Below are positions 42,713-50,207 of a stretch of DNA of 64,000 bases, piece after piece. A program made the translations under genes and the position numbers. Under the pieces are notes generated by a model. That model searched no databases, was not told where the DNA came from, and saw nothing but the letters and a program-made list of their open reading frames with translations. Within the stretch, counting starts at the first letter, position 1. Every line of letters begins with the position of its first letter. This DNA is from Proteobacteria bacterium SG_bin9 (GTDB lineage: Bacteria; Pseudomonadota; Alphaproteobacteria; Rhizobiales; Xanthobacteraceae). The stretch is taken from the NCBI GenBank assembly GCA_002083525.1, contig LWDM01000023.1:65693-129692 (forward strand), read 5' to 3'.

Positions 42713-43594
42713 TCAGATGCCGCGGCCCCAATAGCCGCAGTAGCGATGCACGTTCCACGACAGATTCTGTTCGTAGTTCTGCAGCGTCGCATACTTCGGC
42801 AGCTTGAGTTCGGTATCGGCCGGTGAGAAGCACTTGCCCTCGTCCGACGCCTTCTTCACTTCCGCCGACAGGTCGGTCAGGAACGCAAGCTGCTGCTCCA
42901 TGTCAGCGCGCGTGCCGAGCCGTCCGCCCGGACCCGGATGACCCGGGATCATGCGCTCCCACTTCAGCTCCAGCGTCTTCTTCAGCGACGCTTCCCATTC
43001 GCCGGGGTAGCTGTCGTTCATCGCGAGCCGTGACGGCACCGCGCCGAGCGAGTTGAAGTCCACCGCGAAGATGATCTTTTCCTTCGGCAGGAACATCACC
43101 AGCGACGAGTCCGAATGGTTGCGGCCGGTGTAGACTAGCTCGAGCGTCGTGCCGCCGAGCTTGATGGTCTTCTTGCGGTCGACCGTCTCGTCCGGGATCA
43201 CCGTGTTCGGGTCCTTCAGGATCGCGAGGCGCTCCTTGGCCTTCTTGTGCGCGACGACCTTGGCGCCCGCCTCCTTGAACACCTTGCCGCCGGCAATGTG
43301 GTCGTAGTGGTGGTGGCTGTAGACGAGGTACTTGATCGGCGCCTGGCTGATCTTGCGGATCTCGTCGAGATACGCCTTGGCCGCCTGCGGCCGGGCGTAG
43401 CTGATCGGATCGGTCGCAATGACACCGGCCGGCGTGACGATGAACATCGCCTGGTGGTTCATATAGCGGAATATGTAGACGTTATCCGTGCCCTCGACCT
43501 TGGTGGTTGCGAAGGGCGGCGCGGCCGGCGGCTGCTGCGCCAAGGCGCCGGCCGTCAGACCCAGAAGTGCAATGGCAGCAATGATCAAACGCAT
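42713..43594 (-). CDS. Metallo-beta-lactamase-fold hydrolase, secreted
   Basis: A 293-residue protein with a signal peptide (residues 1-20; LIIAAIALLGLTAGALAQ). The metal motif HxHxDH is present as SHHHYDHIAGG near 95-105. Further ligands are His in YTGRNHSDSSLV (about 157), the conserved Asp in IIFAVDFNSLG, and GHPGPGG near 216. It should bind two zinc ions in the periplasm. This sequence pattern (FRYMNHQAMFIVTPAGVI) is seen in quinoprotein-relay-type and other secreted MBL-fold proteins rather than true beta-lactamases. GGAGG precedes the ATG at 43594. The substrate is unknown. Confidence 0.85.
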   Translation of the reverse strand: MRLIIAAIALLGLTAGALAQQPPAAPPFATTKVEGTDNVYIFRYMNHQAMFIVTPAGVIATDPISYARPQAAKAYLDEIRKISQAPIKYLVYSHHHYDHIAGGKVFKEAGAKVVAHKKAKERLAILKDPNTVIPDETVDRKKTIKLGGTTLELVYTGRNHSDSSLVMFLPKEKIIFAVDFNSLGAVPSRLAMNDSYPGEWEASLKKTLELKWERMIPGHPGPGGRLGTRADMEQQLAFLTDLSAEVKKASDEGKCFSPADTELKLPKYATLQNYEQNLSWNVHRYCGYWGRGI

Positions 43595-43795
43595 AAGTTG
43601 GTCCTCCCCGAATAGGTGAGAACTCCGGCGGGACCCGGATATTCCGCCGCCAATCTGCTGCACCGCAATCGCCAGGGTTGAAAACTCCGGGTCCCGCTCG
43701 TGTCCGTGGTTTGATCAAAGATTAAGATTTCCATGAGAATGCTTAGCTTTTATGCATATCAGCTCTGACGATTCGACGATGACAGGCTGACCTCC

Positions 43796-44848
43796 ATGAC
43801 CGCCTCGATGCCCGACGAGATCGACTACGACTACGCGGTCAATGTCGCCGAGCGGGCGATCCGTCATATGGCGCAGCATCGCATTCCGCCGACGCCGGAT
43901 AATTTCAGAGTCTGGGCAGCCTACGCGCAGGGCGCGCCGGCCGACCTTAAGCGCACCATCGACATTCTGATCAGCAACAAGCGCACCTTCGACAGCATCA
44001 CCAACCAGGAGCTGGCGGCGACGTTCGCCGCATCGACCGGAAGCCCGCAAATCGCCGACGCGTCGCAGCAGTTGTCCTCGGTCGTCAATGCCGCACGCGA
44101 ATTCCTCAACGCCGCGATCGCCGACAATCGCTCGCAGATCAGATCGATCGGCGACGTGGCCGGCGCGGCCCAGGGCGGCGCCGATCCGAAGCTGCTGGTC
44201 GAGAGCCTGGTCAAAGAACTAAGCAAAGCTGCGACCCGCGCTTCCGAACTTGAACAGAGCTTCGCTGAATCGTCACGCGAGCTCGACACCATCCGCACCT
44301 CGCTGCAGAAGGCCGAGGAGCATTCGCGCACCGACATGCTGACCGGCCTGCCGAACCGGCGCGCGCTCGACGAATTCCTGCGGCTGACGCAAACGGCCGC
44401 GATGGAAAAGGGCGATCCGCTCGGCATGCTGTTGATCGACGTCGATCACTTCAAGCGTTTCAACGACGACTTCGGCCATAACGTCGGCGACCAGGTGCTC
44501 AAGCTGCTCGGCGGCGTATTGAAGGATCGCGTGCGCGACAACGACCTGGCCGCCCGCTACGGCGGCGAGGAGCTGATGGCCGTGCTGCCCTCGGCCGATA
44601 TGACGACCTGCCAGGCGGTAGCCGAGCGCATCCGCAAGTCGATCGCCGAATGCAAGATCACGCGGCGTACCTCCGGCGAGGTGCTGCCCAGCATCACGGT
44701 GTCGATCGGCGTCGCCCAGTTCCGTCCAGGTGAACCGGTCACCGACTTCATCGAGCGCTGCGACAGCGCGCTCTACGCGGCCAAACGCGCCGGCCGCAAT
44801 CGTGTCATGACCGAGCTTCAGCTGGAGCCCGGCCTGCTGGCGACCTGA
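43796..44848 (+). CDS. Diguanylate cyclase (GGDEF domain)
   Basis: A 350-residue cytosolic protein. The C-terminal GGDEF domain covers about residues 175-345: DMLTGLPNRRALDEF, LLIDVDHFKRFNDDFGH, and the active-site loop ARYGGEELM. The allosteric I-site RxxD (RDND) lies five residues before the loop, so product inhibition by c-di-GMP is expected. The N-terminal 170 residues are mostly helical with a coiled-coil-like stretch before the GGDEF domain (ASELEQSFAESSRELDTI). No transmembrane segment or known sensor domain is visible. Confidence 0.92.
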   Translation: MTASMPDEIDYDYAVNVAERAIRHMAQHRIPPTPDNFRVWAAYAQGAPADLKRTIDILISNKRTFDSITNQELAATFAASTGSPQIADASQQLSSVVNAAREFLNAAIADNRSQIRSIGDVAGAAQGGADPKLLVESLVKELSKAATRASELEQSFAESSRELDTIRTSLQKAEEHSRTDMLTGLPNRRALDEFLRLTQTAAMEKGDPLGMLLIDVDHFKRFNDDFGHNVGDQVLKLLGGVLKDRVRDNDLAARYGGEELMAVLPSADMTTCQAVAERIRKSIAECKITRRTSGEVLPSITVSIGVAQFRPGEPVTDFIERCDSALYAAKRAGRNRVMTELQLEPGLLAT

Positions 44849-44953
44849 CGCTGCATCAAATACGGGCGCGGCACTTGCGCTCTGGGTTAGACCCGCCTGC
44901 ACGATTGAACTAGTCTCGCTCCTGCGGTGATCGTTTCCGCCGAAGAGTGACAG

Positions 44954-45658
44954 ATGGTCCGCACCACTCCAGCGAGTAAGGCAGGCTCGGCCAGCGGCGC
45001 TGCGCGCAGCGCCCTGCGCAACCATCCGATCCTGCAAGGAATCGACGATGCGGCGATCGACCAGCTGCTGAAGTACGCCAAGGTGCTTGCCTACAAGCGC
45101 GGCGCGACGATTTTTTCGCGCGGCGACCTCGGCGATCGTCTCTATGCGGTGCGCAAGGGCTCGGTGCGCATCTCCATCTCCGGCCCGGATGGACGCGGCG
45201 CCACATTCAACCTGATCCACAGCAACGAGTTCTTCGGCGAGATCGCGCTCCTCGACGGGCAGATGCGAACCGCCAACGCCATCGCGCACACGGATTGCGA
45301 GTTGCTGGCAATCGAGCGGCGCGACTTTCTTCCCTTTCTCGAGCGGCATCCCAAGCTGGCCTCCAACCTGATCCAGCTGCTGTGCGCGCGCCTGCGCCGG
45401 ACCAGCGAACAGGTCGAGCACGTGATGCTGTCGGATCTGCCCGGCCGCCTCGCCAAGACCATCACCGCGCTCATTCCGAAGGACGGCGAGCCGGGCGATG
45501 CCATCACGGCCACTCAGCGCGAGATCAGCGAGATGGTCGGCGCGACCCGCGAGAGCGTGAACAAGGAGCTCCGGCGCTGGTCCAAGGAAGGCTGGATCAA
45601 GATCGATCAGGGAAAAATCGCCGTGATCGACCAGGACGCGCTCACCACCCTCATCTAA
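44954..45658 (+). CDS. Crp/Fnr family transcriptional regulator
   Basis: A 234-residue regulator. The cyclic-nucleotide-binding-like beta-roll spans about residues 28-140 (FSRGDLGDRLYAVRKGSVRI; FFGEIALLDGQMRTANAIA). A dimerisation helix follows. The winged HTH is near 175-215 (TATQREISEMVGATRESVNKELRRW). The recognition helix has the Crp-type RESVxxxLxxW arrangement. No cysteine cluster for Fe-S is seen, so it is not an oxygen-sensing Fnr. A perfect CRP-type palindrome lies 60 nt downstream, upstream of the next gene. Confidence 0.9.
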   Translation: MVRTTPASKAGSASGAARSALRNHPILQGIDDAAIDQLLKYAKVLAYKRGATIFSRGDLGDRLYAVRKGSVRISISGPDGRGATFNLIHSNEFFGEIALLDGQMRTANAIAHTDCELLAIERRDFLPFLERHPKLASNLIQLLCARLRRTSEQVEHVMLSDLPGRLAKTITALIPKDGEPGDAITATQREISEMVGATRESVNKELRRWSKEGWIKIDQGKIAVIDQDALTTLI

Positions 45659-45718
45659 GATCGACTTAAACCATTGTAAAACAACATAAAATTTCAACAA
45701 AAAGAAAATGGCCCGGCC

Positions 45719-45734
45719 TGTGACGTAGGTCACA
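45719..45734. promoter_or_regulatory. Perfect CRP-type palindrome (TGTGA-N6-TCACA)
   Basis: The 16-nt site has both half-sites exact. It lies 56 nt upstream of the ATG of the small membrane-protein gene (45790) and directly downstream of a Crp-family gene. A position like this suits a class II activator site or a repressor site near the promoter. Confidence 0.65.
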
Positions 45735-45789
45735 CCCGGACACCCCCTCTCTGGGCGACTAATCCCCGTCAGATGCAGTGGAGGGGAAC

Positions 45790-46050
45790 ATGCAAGCCAA
45801 CCCAGACCAGTCCAACGCCTTTCCGAGCCGCTTCTTCGGTCTCGGTCTCAAGGGCTTCATGATCCTGGCAGTGATCCTGCTCGTGATCGAAATCGCGTTT
45901 ATCTTCGCGGTGTTCGGCACCGACCTGATCTTCCAGGAGATCGATGTGAGCAACCTCGCACCGGGCGCACAGCAGGCCAGCCTGCATCTGCGCCAGAGCA
46001 TGCAGAACTGCATCGCGACAGCGCGGACGTTCGCTCTTATTCAGACCTGA
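45790..46050 (+). CDS. Small single-pass membrane protein, unknown function
   Basis: An 86-residue protein. One long hydrophobic segment (FMILAVILLVIEIAFIFAVFG, about residues 23-43) follows a short polar N-terminus. The C-terminal 40 residues are polar and contain a single Cys (MQNCIATA). GGAGGGGAAC directly precedes the ATG. I do not recognise a family. Its position behind a Crp-family gene and a perfect CRP-type site suggests it is a regulated target. Confidence 0.65.
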   Translation: MQANPDQSNAFPSRFFGLGLKGFMILAVILLVIEIAFIFAVFGTDLIFQEIDVSNLAPGAQQASLHLRQSMQNCIATARTFALIQT

Positions 46051-46073
46051 AACACATGCGCCGGCGTTGCGTG

Positions 46074-47312
46074 CTACTTCGCATTCGCCGGCGCGTGAGC
46101 ATACAAAAGCTCACCCCGCCAGCGCAGCGCGATGAACATCAGCAGCGTCAATCCGCAAGCCGCGTAGAGCGTCGCCGTGGTGGTGAAGCCGATCTGGCCG
46201 ATCAGGTTGCCGGCGGCAAGCAGACCCAGCGGCAAGGTGTAGATCGCCATCATGCGAATGCCCATGACGCGGCCGCGCAGATGATCGCTCGCCGAGCGCA
46301 TCAGGATCACCGCCAGCGAAATCATTGCCAGGCTCTGCACGAAACCCGCCAGCATCAGACAGAGGATCGCCGTCTGCACCGTCTGGACCTGAGCGAACAC
46401 CAGAAGCGTCACGTACCAGACCAGCGTCGCTGCGATCATCAGGCGCGCCACCCGCACGCCGCCGACAACTCCAAGCCCGATCGATCCGATGAGCGAGCCC
46501 GCCGCAAAACTCGCCGACAGATAGCCGAGGTCGGTCGAACCGGCGCCGTAAACCTCGCGCGCGATGTAAGGGAGCAACCCGCCCGATAGCGGATACGCCG
46601 TGAGATTCACAAGGACCGCGATCCAGATCGAGGCCTGCATGCGCGGCGACTGCCAGACATAAGCGAGACCTTCTTTCAGGTCACGCAACGGCGATGAGCG
46701 CAGCATCTCGCTTGCGGCAGCGTCAGCCGGATGCGGCTTCACCGGCGCATGGATGCACAGCGTCAGGATGGTGCTGATGCTGTAGATCGTCACGATCGCG
46801 ACGTAAGCGGGGCCCATGCCGAGGATGGCGAACAATCCGGCGCCGGTCAGCGCACCGGCCATGCGCGCGGTATCCATGGTGGTGCGCGAGATGCTCAGCG
46901 CGCCGACAAGCTGTTCGCGCGGCATGATGGTTGCAACGAGCGCGCCGCGCACGCCGAGATCCGAGGGGCGCACCACGCCCATCATCAGCGCAACGATGAA
47001 GACGTAGAGCGGTGCGATCGTGCCGGTGAAGATCAGAACCGTCAGAATGGCGGCCTGCGCCATGTAGAACACGCGCATCGCGGCGAGCAGATCGCGATGG
47101 CCGATCCTGTCGCCGATCAGGCCGAATACCGGGGCGACCAGCGTTCCGACAAAGTAGAGCGCCGCGAAGATGGTCAGCAGCAACACCGACTTGGTCTCGA
47201 CCAGGATGTACCAGCCGAGGATCAGCGTCTCCATCTCGAAGGCCCACGAGGTGAGCAGATCGGCAGGCCACTGAAACCGATAATTGCGATTCCGGAACGG
47301 AGAAAACTTCAG
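46074..47312 (-). CDS. MFS transporter with unclear 5' end
   Basis: About 410 residues with 11-12 hydrophobic segments, of the MFS_3/enterobactin-exporter-like group. The cytoplasmic loop motif GLIGDRIGHRDLL follows the second helix. The first in-frame ATG (47234) would cut into the first helix. The conserved-looking reading continues upstream as FSPFRNRNYRFQW and PADLLTSWAFE for 26 codons to a CTG at 47312, then to a stop without any ATG/GTG/TTG. GGAGAGG precedes that CTG. Alternatively an ATG at 47325 in another frame (MGEGPEV) could join it if one base of the A4 run at 47303-47306 were absent. Substrate unknown. Confidence 0.75.
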   Translation of the reverse strand: MKFSPFRNRNYRFQWPADLLTSWAFEMETLILGWYILVETKSVLLLTIFAALYFVGTLVAPVFGLIGDRIGHRDLLAAMRVFYMAQAAILTVLIFTGTIAPLYVFIVALMMGVVRPSDLGVRGALVATIMPREQLVGALSISRTTMDTARMAGALTGAGLFAILGMGPAYVAIVTIYSISTILTLCIHAPVKPHPADAAASEMLRSSPLRDLKEGLAYVWQSPRMQASIWIAVLVNLTAYPLSGGLLPYIAREVYGAGSTDLGYLSASFAAGSLIGSIGLGVVGGVRVARLMIAATLVWYVTLLVFAQVQTVQTAILCLMLAGFVQSLAMISLAVILMRSASDHLRGRVMGIRMMAIYTLPLGLLAAGNLIGQIGFTTTATLYAACGLTLLMFIALRWRGELLYAHAPANAK

Positions 47313-47398
47313 GCCCCTCTCCCATCAATGCTGCCAACGGCCGCTGGGGCGCGACGGCGGGGCTTCGGCTGCGATGACACCGGCCCTGTTGTTTGGCC

Positions 47399-47427
47399 TG
47401 GCGGACCGCGGCATGCGCGGCCCGCCA
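47399..47427. repeat. GC-rich hairpin downstream of aminotransferase gene
   Basis: Arms 47399-47410 and 47416-47427 pair at 11 of 12 positions around GCATG. A weaker outer pairing of CCCTGTT (47385-47391) with AACAGGG further down extends it. It lies about 100 nt after the aminotransferase stop (minus strand) and may end that transcript, but no T-run follows. Confidence 0.45.
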
Positions 47428-47526
47428 AACAAAAATCCCATAACAGGGAATCATCCGGAAAGCCGCACGATTTCAGACATGGAGGTCATGCGAAACGCAC
47501 CGCAGCATGACGCGGCGATGGCCGCG

Positions 47527-48750
47527 CTAAGTGCGTAATGCCGCGAACGCCTGCTGTGTCGCTACCAGCGCTTCATCGATATCGGCTTCGGTGTGGGCGG
47601 CCGACAGGAACATGTTGTGTTTGGGGTGCAGGTAGACGCCCCGCTTCAGCGCCTCCGCACAGAAGCGTTCGCCCTTGGCAAAGGTCGCGTCGTCATCGAA
47701 CAGGATGGTCGGCATCTGCGGCGGACCGCTTTGGCGGATGCCAATGCCGGCGACCTTCGCCTGCGCCGCGATGCCGTCGCGAAGCCGCTGCCCCATCGCC
47801 CGCATGCGCTCCGGACCGTTCTCGCGTTCGAGGCAATCGAGCGTCGCGAGCGCCGCCGCCATTGCCACCGCGCTGGTCCAGAACGATCCGGTGACGTAGA
47901 TGCGCGAGGCGGCATCGCGGAAGTGATCGTTGCCGGTGACCGCCGCAAGCGCGTAGCCGTTGGCGATCGCCTTGCTCCACGCGCTGAGGTCCGGTTGCAC
48001 CCCAAGCGAGTCCCAGCTGCCACGCATGCTGAGCCGAAATCCCGCGCGCACGTCGTCGAGGATCAGCGTCGCGCCCGTCGCATCGCACAGCTCGCGCAGA
48101 CGCCGCGCGAAGGCGGGATCGGGCAAATGCTGATCCTGCGCATAGTCGTGGCGGAACGCAGAGACGAGAATGCCGGCGAGATCGCCGCCCGCCTGATCGG
48201 CGGCAGTTTCAAGACTCGCGATATCGTTGAAGGTGAAATACAAGAGATGCGCGCGGTCCTCGCTGGTGACGCCGAGCGGGTGCGGCGTGCACCAGGGAAT
48301 GGCGCCGTGATACGCGCCCTTCGCCACGAGAATCTTGCGGCGGCCAGTCGTCGCCCGCGCGATCGTTACGCACGTGGTCGTGGCGTCGGTGCCGTTCTTG
48401 GCGAACATCGCCCAGTCGGCGTGCGGCAGCAGCGCGACCAATCGCTCGGCAAGCTCAACCATCCGCTCCGACGGACCGTTCAGACAATCGCCCAATGCGG
48501 CCTGGCGCAGCGCAGCTTCCGTCACCTCCGGATGCTGATGGCCGAGGATGATCGGACCCCAGCTGCACATGAAGTCGATGTAGCGGCGGCCGTTGACGTC
48601 CCAGAGGTGACAGCCCTCGCCGCGCGCGAAGAACTGCGGATATCCGGCCGGTAACCCCTCGCTACGCATGTGGCCATACATGCCGCCGGGAATGACGCGG
48701 CGCGCCCGCGCGCGCAGGGCTGCATCGGGAGTCTGATCAAGAACGTTCAT
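47527..48750 (-). CDS. Class III PLP-dependent aminotransferase (glutamate-1-semialdehyde aminomutase-like)
   Basis: A 407-residue fold-type I PLP enzyme. It has VIPGGMYGHMRSE near the N-terminus, DVNGRRYIDFMCSWGPIILGH near 52-72, FAKNGTDATTTCVTIARA near 117-134 (GSA-type cofactor site), LILDDVRAGFR near 225-235, and the PLP Lys in SAWSKAIANGYALAAVTG near 254-271. It is most like glutamate-1-semialdehyde aminomutase relatives, but no heme-biosynthesis context exists, so it is more likely a catabolic aminotransferase. GGAGG lies 7 nt before the ATG at 48750. Confidence 0.85.
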   Translation of the reverse strand: MNVLDQTPDAALRARARRVIPGGMYGHMRSEGLPAGYPQFFARGEGCHLWDVNGRRYIDFMCSWGPIILGHQHPEVTEAALRQAALGDCLNGPSERMVELAERLVALLPHADWAMFAKNGTDATTTCVTIARATTGRRKILVAKGAYHGAIPWCTPHPLGVTSEDRAHLLYFTFNDIASLETAADQAGGDLAGILVSAFRHDYAQDQHLPDPAFARRLRELCDATGATLILDDVRAGFRLSMRGSWDSLGVQPDLSAWSKAIANGYALAAVTGNDHFRDAASRIYVTGSFWTSAVAMAAALATLDCLERENGPERMRAMGQRLRDGIAAQAKVAGIGIRQSGPPQMPTILFDDDATFAKGERFCAEALKRGVYLHPKHNMFLSAAHTEADIDEALVATQQAFAALRT

Positions 48751-48845
48751 CGCAAGTCCTCCGGCTGGCACGATTGTGTCCTATCCGAAGGCCGGCGATC
48801 AACCGCAGAACGGCCGCAGGTTGCATGCGGGCTACGGTCACCACT

Positions 48846-49012
48846 CGTCATTCCGGGGCGCGCCACTTGGCGCGAGCCCGGAATCCATACGCCTCAGCAG
48901 AAGTTTGGCGAAGGAAGAAAATGGCTCTGCGACTCTTGCAGCAGATACCAATAACCACAGGGGATATGGATTCCGGGCTCGCACGTGAAGAACGTGCGCC
49001 CCGGAATGACGG
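48846..49012 (+). repeat. Palindromic element, copy 1
   Basis: About 167 nt bounded by inverted ends: 48846-48889 (CGTCATTCCGGGGCGC ... GCCCGGAATCCATA) pairs with 48965-49011. Each end is itself a hairpin. The interior has GGCTCTGCGACTC and ACAGGGGATATGG, which recur in reverse orientation in the copy at 49513-49675. Short ORFs across it have no coding character. Confidence 0.85.
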
Positions 49013-49512
49013 AAACCCGTTCACCAACATTAAATCGTGGCCCGAGTTATCCCCGCCTCTCGAACCTCGCTTATCATGTGCGTGTCCCGTCCCTCGAAGA
49101 GGGGCGTTCGCGATCGTCACGATACGCGGGGCGGGATGCGGTGGACGTGCGTGCGATGTCAGACGTGCATCGCGCATACGGACTGGCTGAAGTCGTGTCA
49201 TCCCGGAGCCGTCGCCCGGCTCCACAGCGGCGGATTACTCAGGCTCGCCCGCCGGGGGTTCTTCACGAAACAGGCCGTTAACACCACTGCGTGCGGAACG
49301 CCGGACGATGTTCGGCGCCCGTGGTGACTCTGCTCGTGTGCTTGTTTCATTGCGCACGAGGCTGCGGACGCACGATGCGTCCGGCGTTCCGCGCGCCCTC
49401 ATTTTGAGGGAGGAACGGAAAAGAGACTCCGGCGCCCCCGCGCCGCAAAGAACAGGGGTGATGAAACATGTCTGGAGATAAGATGGAGGAAAGGCGTAGC
49501 GTTAATTTCCGC
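49013..49512. other. Highly structured gene-free sequence between two inverted repeat copies
   Basis: No convincing gene. Perfect 15-bp inverted arms (49293-49307 and 49378-49392) enclose a 70-nt domain. Inside it, 49333-49341 pairs with 49352-49360 (9 bp, one wobble), and 49366-49372 pairs with 49376-49382; the last stem competes with the long one. Further upstream 49088-49095 pairs with 49099-49106. Part of the sequence resembles long non-coding stretches that I recall in several copies per genome in Bradyrhizobium relatives. It could be a structured RNA, a repeat remnant or both. Confidence 0.5.
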
Positions 49513-49675
49513 CGTCATTCCGGGGCGTGCGAAGCACGAGCCCGGAATCCATATCCCCTGTGCGTGTTGAGATTTGCTGTGCGAGTCGCAGAGCCACTTC
49601 TGCTCGTCGTCTCACATCTGCTGCGGCGTATAGATTCCGGGTTCGCGCGTGAAGGACGCGCGCCCCGGAATGACG
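49513..49675 (-). repeat. Palindromic element, copy 2 (inverted)
   Basis: About 163 nt with the same ends and interior as the element at 48846-49012, in the opposite direction. Shared interior blocks on the opposite strand include GGCTCTGCGACTC and CACAGGGGATATGG. It ends 9 nt before the ridA stop codon on the minus strand, so it also lies where ridA transcripts end. Confidence 0.85.
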
Positions 49676-49683
49676 GAAAGCGA

Positions 49684-50034
49684 TCACTTCTGCGCGGCGA
49701 CAACCATGATCTCGACCAGCACGTCCGGCGCAGCCATCTTGGCTTCGACCGTTGCGCGCGCCGGCAGATTTTTCGCATCCGCCCACGCCATCCAGGCCTG
49801 GTTCATGTCGTCGCGGGTGCGAATGTCGGCCAGCCAGATATTGGCGGAGAGGATGCGCGATTTGTCGCTCTTGGCAGCCGCGAGCAGGTCGTCGATCTGC
49901 TTGAGGATCTGCTCCGTCTGGCCGCGCACGCCCTGCTTGGTGTCGTTGGCCACCTGGCCGGCGACGTAGACAAGTCCACCGTGTTCGACAGCCTGGCTGA
50001 GAATCTTGTTCGACTGGTGACGTACGATGGTCAT
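49684..50034 (-). CDS. RidA family protein (reactive intermediate deaminase)
   Basis: A 116-residue YjgF/YER057c/UK114 protein. The N-terminal VEHGGLVYVAGQVAND and the C-terminal LPARATVEAKMAAPDVLVEI carry the conserved Arg and Glu that bind the imine/enamine carboxylate. RidA proteins hydrolyse reactive 2-aminoacrylate-type intermediates produced by PLP and flavin amino-acid enzymes. The divergent neighbour is a D-amino acid dehydrogenase whose product is an imino acid, a fitting partner. ATG 50034 begins the conserved part; the longer reading runs into the promoter region. Confidence 0.87.
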   Translation of the reverse strand: MTIVRHQSNKILSQAVEHGGLVYVAGQVANDTKQGVRGQTEQILKQIDDLLAAAKSDKSRILSANIWLADIRTRDDMNQAWMAWADAKNLPARATVEAKMAAPDVLVEIMVVAAQK

Positions 50035-50083
50035 GTGGATCGTTCCCTGATGCGAAGCATATCTGGCGCGCCATCTCTTGTTC

Positions 50084-50105
50084 AGTTTGTCAACGTTGTC
50101 AAACT
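50084..50105. promoter_or_regulatory. Palindrome in the ridA/dadA divergent promoter region
   Basis: A 22-nt near-perfect palindrome (20 of 22 positions) with the core TTGTCAACGTTGTCAA, which also reads as a direct repeat of TTGTCAA. It lies 50 nt upstream of ridA and about 100 nt upstream of dadA, so one regulator could control both. The regulator is not identified. Confidence 0.55.
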
Positions 50106-50207
50106 CAAAGCTGAGCACGATATCAGCCGTGGTTGGTACGGTTGCGTGCGCGCCGATCCCGGGCGACACTTGCGCGTCCCGGCCACAGGCTTGGAGTTGC
50201 TTTGCAG

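Noticed and set aside
43705..43725. A possible FNR/FixK box (TTGAT-N4-ATCAA) upstream of the diguanylate cyclase
   Set aside because: Only the left half-site is intact; the right half reads GATTAA, so the match is not better than chance.
44273..45733. A 486-codon minus-strand frame across the GGDEF and Crp genes
   Set aside because: It covers two well-supported plus-strand genes and the gap between them, and has shadow composition.
47527..48750. Calling the aminotransferase hemL (heme biosynthesis)
   Set aside because: It resembles glutamate-1-semialdehyde aminomutase in fold, but alphaproteobacteria make 5-aminolevulinate by HemA (C4 pathway) and no tetrapyrrole genes are near.
48670..49330. 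Several ORFs of 70-140 codons in the repeat region
   Set aside because: They read through inverted repeats and give the same Arg/Pro-rich sequence in several frames; not coding.
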